Source of the DNA: Altererythrobacter sp. H2
GTDB lineage: Bacteria > Pseudomonadota > Alphaproteobacteria > Sphingomonadales > Sphingomonadaceae
Length of the DNA: 64,000 bases
Assembly (NCBI RefSeq): GCF_035319885.1
Contig: NZ_CP141285.1
Span: 2,604,001-2,668,000, forward strand
Direction: 5' to 3'
Part shown: positions 61,813 through 64,000 of the stretch, in pieces
Layout of the letters: every line of letters starts with the position of its first letter
How positions within the stretch are numbered: the stretch's first letter is position 1
Made by a program: the position numbers and the translations under genes
Notes under the pieces: model-generated
The model's database searches: none
Seen by the model: only the letters and a program-made list of their open reading frames with translations
Told to the model about the DNA's origin: nothing

Positions 61813-62859
61813 CTAGATGATTGCGAGATGCCGATTGCTGAAGTCGTGCGGATAATCGGCCTTCGCTTTCACCTTTCGCTCGACCGCTGCGATGATCGGC
61901 TCCGAGAAGTCGACCCCCGCCATTTCGGAACAGCTCACGAGGTTACCGGGAGAGAAGACGTTCACTTCGAGAATCTTGTCGCCCACAATGTCAATGCCCA
62001 CGAGGAACATCCCATCGGCGATAAGCTTGGGACGTATCAATTCAGCAACTTTTAGTTCGCGATCCGTGATCTCGACTGCTCTGGCTTTGCCTCCGGCATG
62101 AATGTTCGAGCGAATATCGTCCTTGGCTTGTTCGCGGCGAAGAGCGCAATACCTGTCATCGATTGCCAGCGGATGTCCATTAAGCATGAAAAGGCGGATG
62201 TCGCCTTTCTTCGCAGCGTCGACATATTCCTGCGCGATAACGTAGCCGTCGCGTTGGATCGCTTCGATCATCTGGTTAAGGTTCGATCTGTTGCCAGAGT
62301 CCACCTTGAACACTCCCGACCCGCCCGAACCCTGCAATGGCTTGAGGATAATCTGATCCTTGTGCTTCTTGGCGAACGCCTTGATGTCGTCCGGGTATCG
62401 GGTGATGATCGTTTCAGCACGAACCTCAGCCGGGAAACTTTGGAAGTAGAGCTTGTTCGTTGCCCGGCCCAGGCTGTCGGGATCATTGAGCACGATTACC
62501 CCTCGCTTGACTGCCTCACGACCGAAAAGGATGCCACTCTCAGCCGCCCACGGTCGTTCTTGTGCGTCGTTTGCGGGGTCATTTCGGAGCAGGACGACGT
62601 CAATCTGCGACATGTCGATCTTTTCCCGCTTTGTCTTGTCGGACCGGAGAACCTTGAAGAACTCGTGGTGATCTTTGGATTTGCCTTTGGGGACTGAACG
62701 GACGTGCGCCTGGAGTGTTTCGTCAGACTCAAGCACCCAGTCGTCAGGGGTCACATAGAACACCTCGTGCCCACGCTGGCGCGCCTGCCATGCCAGCAGC
62801 GTTGTGGCGTAATTCGCAAATTCGGTCGCGAGGTCGTTGACAAAGAAGGCGATGCGCAT
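61813..62859 (-). CDS. Glutathione synthetase-like ATP-grasp protein
   Basis: A 348-aa GshB-family ATP-grasp ligase: N-terminal pre-ATP-grasp domain (MRIAFFVNDL), NDPDSLGRATNKLYF, ILKPLQGSGGSGVFKVD, and LVGIDIVGDKILEVNVFSP. It resembles prokaryotic glutathione synthetase but is paired with a DUF1704 protein eight bases upstream, so it is more likely a dedicated amide-bond-forming enzyme than the housekeeping GshB. Product unknown. Confidence 0.87.
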   Translation of the reverse strand: MRIAFFVNDLATEFANYATTLLAWQARQRGHEVFYVTPDDWVLESDETLQAHVRSVPKGKSKDHHEFFKVLRSDKTKREKIDMSQIDVVLLRNDPANDAQERPWAAESGILFGREAVKRGVIVLNDPDSLGRATNKLYFQSFPAEVRAETIITRYPDDIKAFAKKHKDQIILKPLQGSGGSGVFKVDSGNRSNLNQMIEAIQRDGYVIAQEYVDAAKKGDIRLFMLNGHPLAIDDRYCALRREQAKDDIRSNIHAGGKARAVEITDRELKVAELIRPKLIADGMFLVGIDIVGDKILEVNVFSPGNLVSCSEMAGVDFSEPIIAAVERKVKAKADYPHDFSNRHLAII

Positions 62860-62867
62860 CGGATATT

Positions 62868-64000
62868 TTACTCCGCGTCGAAAAGACGTTCGATTGATGG
62901 GGTTTTGGCATAAGTATCGATGCGCTTGAGGGCGCTTTCCCGCAGCATGAACTCAGGTGTCAGGCGCGCACCGTGAAGCAGCCCGCTTTCGCACAGTTGT
63001 TCGATCACGGGCACGTGGACCATAGCGATTTTTGCGCCCCAGAATGGGTCCAGGGCACCGCCGTCAGCAACCCATTCCATCACCCGGAAAAACCCGCGCA
63101 GGTAGATCGCGTCCTTAGCGAGCCCACCCGAACGATATACCCGCGCGGTAACCCCGAACGCGCGCCGGGGGCGAATGCCGCACTCGTGATGAAGCAGCCG
63201 GTAGCACTCCACGAAGTCAGCGCCCGCCAGCATGGCGTGCACCGCGACCACGCGTCCGGCGAGCAGCCGAAGGCGCGGGGCCGTAAGCCCCCCGACTGCC
63301 CATTCAGCGAACACCCCAAGGCCTTCTTGGACTTCCTCGTACCCGGCGAGACCGGTCGAAAAAATGGAAAGTCCCTGCTGCGCGCCATTGAACCCAGTGA
63401 CCAGGTGGACGCTGACTTCGTGGCACAGCAGCGGATCGACCCGGCGCTCGCTGACCTTCGCGGACTCGTCGATCATCAGCTTCGGGTAGGAAACGAGCAT
63501 GCCCGCGATGTCATTGCGGATTTCGATTACTGGAGCGAACTCCGGCGCCTGTGCGTGATAGTGCCCGATCAGCACCTCGGCCCGGTGTCTGATTTCTCGG
63601 GCGCCGACCGTCTGCTGCTTCCCCCGATGCGGAAGTGCGACGGCAAGGATTTGCCTCGCCGCCGCGAGCAATTCCTCCGACACTGAGCCGTAGAGTCCTT
63701 GCGAGTATTCCTTGAAGCTCGCCTCACCGCGGCTTTCAAGCATATGCAGCTGTGCATCGAGTTCGCGTCGCTTCTCGAGCAGTAATCCTTCGACAAGCGG
63801 CTCGTGTAGCTGTCCGAAGTCGATCTTCTGCAAACGGTGGCGGAGCGCAACGGGGTCGAAGCCAAGCGGGCGATAGGCGAATTCGGGAGCCGTGTCTGCG
63901 TGCCCCTTGAGAAACGCGACCATCGCTTCGTTGGTGTTGATGGGCGAGATCGCGAGCAGGAAGTCAAACGTGCCGGCAACATCGTTGATCTGCGCATCGG
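62868..64000 (-). CDS. DUF1704 / QEGLA-motif protein, 5'-truncated by window edge
   Basis: At least 376 aa; the frame stays open to the window edge. It carries HEVSVH (codons near 63405-63422), an H-E-x3-H metal motif, and 32 residues on the Glu of QEGLG (near 63324), the family's named motif. DUF1704 includes eukaryotic MATCAP-type tubulin carboxypeptidases with H-E-x3-H and a downstream Glu as zinc ligands, so a metallopeptidase is likely. Co-transcribed with the ATP-grasp gene. Confidence 0.88.
   Translation of the reverse strand, partial: DAQINDVAGTFDFLLAISPINTNEAMVAFLKGHADTAPEFAYRPLGFDPVALRHRLQKIDFGQLHEPLVEGLLLEKRRELDAQLHMLESRGEASFKEYSQGLYGSVSEELLAAARQILAVALPHRGKQQTVGAREIRHRAEVLIGHYHAQAPEFAPVIEIRNDIAGMLVSYPKLMIDESAKVSERRVDPLLCHEVSVHLVTGFNGAQQGLSIFSTGLAGYEEVQEGLGVFAEWAVGGLTAPRLRLLAGRVVAVHAMLAGADFVECYRLLHHECGIRPRRAFGVTARVYRSGGLAKDAIYLRGFFRVMEWVADGGALDPFWGAKIAMVHVPVIEQLCESGLLHGARLTPEFMLRESALKRIDTYAKTPSIERLFDAE

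Noticed and set aside
61651-62055. Plus-strand frame overlapping the ATP-grasp gene
   Set aside because: Antisense to a clearly conserved GshB-like protein; no domain seen.
1-64000. CRISPR array, insertion sequence, rRNA or tRNA
   Set aside because: No direct repeat-spacer series, transposase, terminal repeats or RNA gene motifs were seen on either strand.

Overview
The window is GC-rich, densely coded proteobacterial DNA. Its gene style (several TonB-dependent receptors, many SDRs, Lrp/AsnC regulators, head-to-tail genes with ATGA/TGATG overlaps) suggests a sphingomonad of the Novosphingobium/Sphingobium type; the genus is inferred, not proven. About 55 of the 64 kb reads as one steroid-catabolism region (androgen, bile acid or a related steroid). 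No mobile element, CRISPR array, rRNA or tRNA was seen, and no gene-free stretch exceeds 300 bases.

Layout. 1-6.6 kb: the 3' part of a TonB receptor, two old-yellow-enzyme flavoproteins and an SDR. 6.6-19.4 kb: a long minus-strand run with two KshA-like Rieske oxygenases, two Lrp/AsnC regulators, a SnoaL-like protein, an MFS transporter, a Tat-exported amidase with a small membrane protein, a degenerate amidohydrolase, two acyl-CoA ligases and SDRs. 19.5-32.2 kb: an EthD-like protein, SDRs, a KstD-type flavoprotein, a P450/DUF1254/SnoaL operon, a complete TonB receptor, more SnoaL-like proteins and a TauD-type dioxygenase. 32.2-39.4 kb (minus): hsaF, hsaG, hsaE, hsaB, hsaD and hsaA with a second KstD-superfamily flavoprotein. 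39.6-55.2 kb (plus): SDR, hsaC, ipdA, ipdB, echA20, ipdC, enoyl-CoA hydratase, two acyl-CoA dehydrogenase pairs, fadA6, ipdF, MaoC, steroid delta-isomerase and fadD3. 55.4-64 kb: a TonB receptor with an AraC regulator, a gloA-cupin-dld methylglyoxal/D-lactate group, and an ATP-grasp/DUF1704 pair cut by the window edge.

How it fits together. TonB receptors and the MFS protein would handle uptake. SDRs, KSI, KstD-type and OYE flavoproteins would set ring A/B oxidation state, and KshA-like oxygenases would open ring B. HsaA/B, HsaC and HsaD would degrade ring A, with HsaE, HsaF and HsaG finishing the C6 fragment. FadD3, the FadE pairs, IpdF, IpdC, EchA20, IpdAB and FadA6 would degrade the remaining rings C/D (the HIP part). 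No ferredoxin reductase for the Rieske enzymes (KshB) is present.

The most unusual signal is regulatory. A 30-bp inverted repeat, TKCGTA-N18-TACGCA with fixed arm spacing, occurs at the main promoter regions between 5.7 and 39.5 kb (five sites with identical spacing, one longer by a base) and was not seen by eye beyond 55 kb. It looks like the operator of a steroid regulon; the two linked Lrp/AsnC proteins are candidate regulators.
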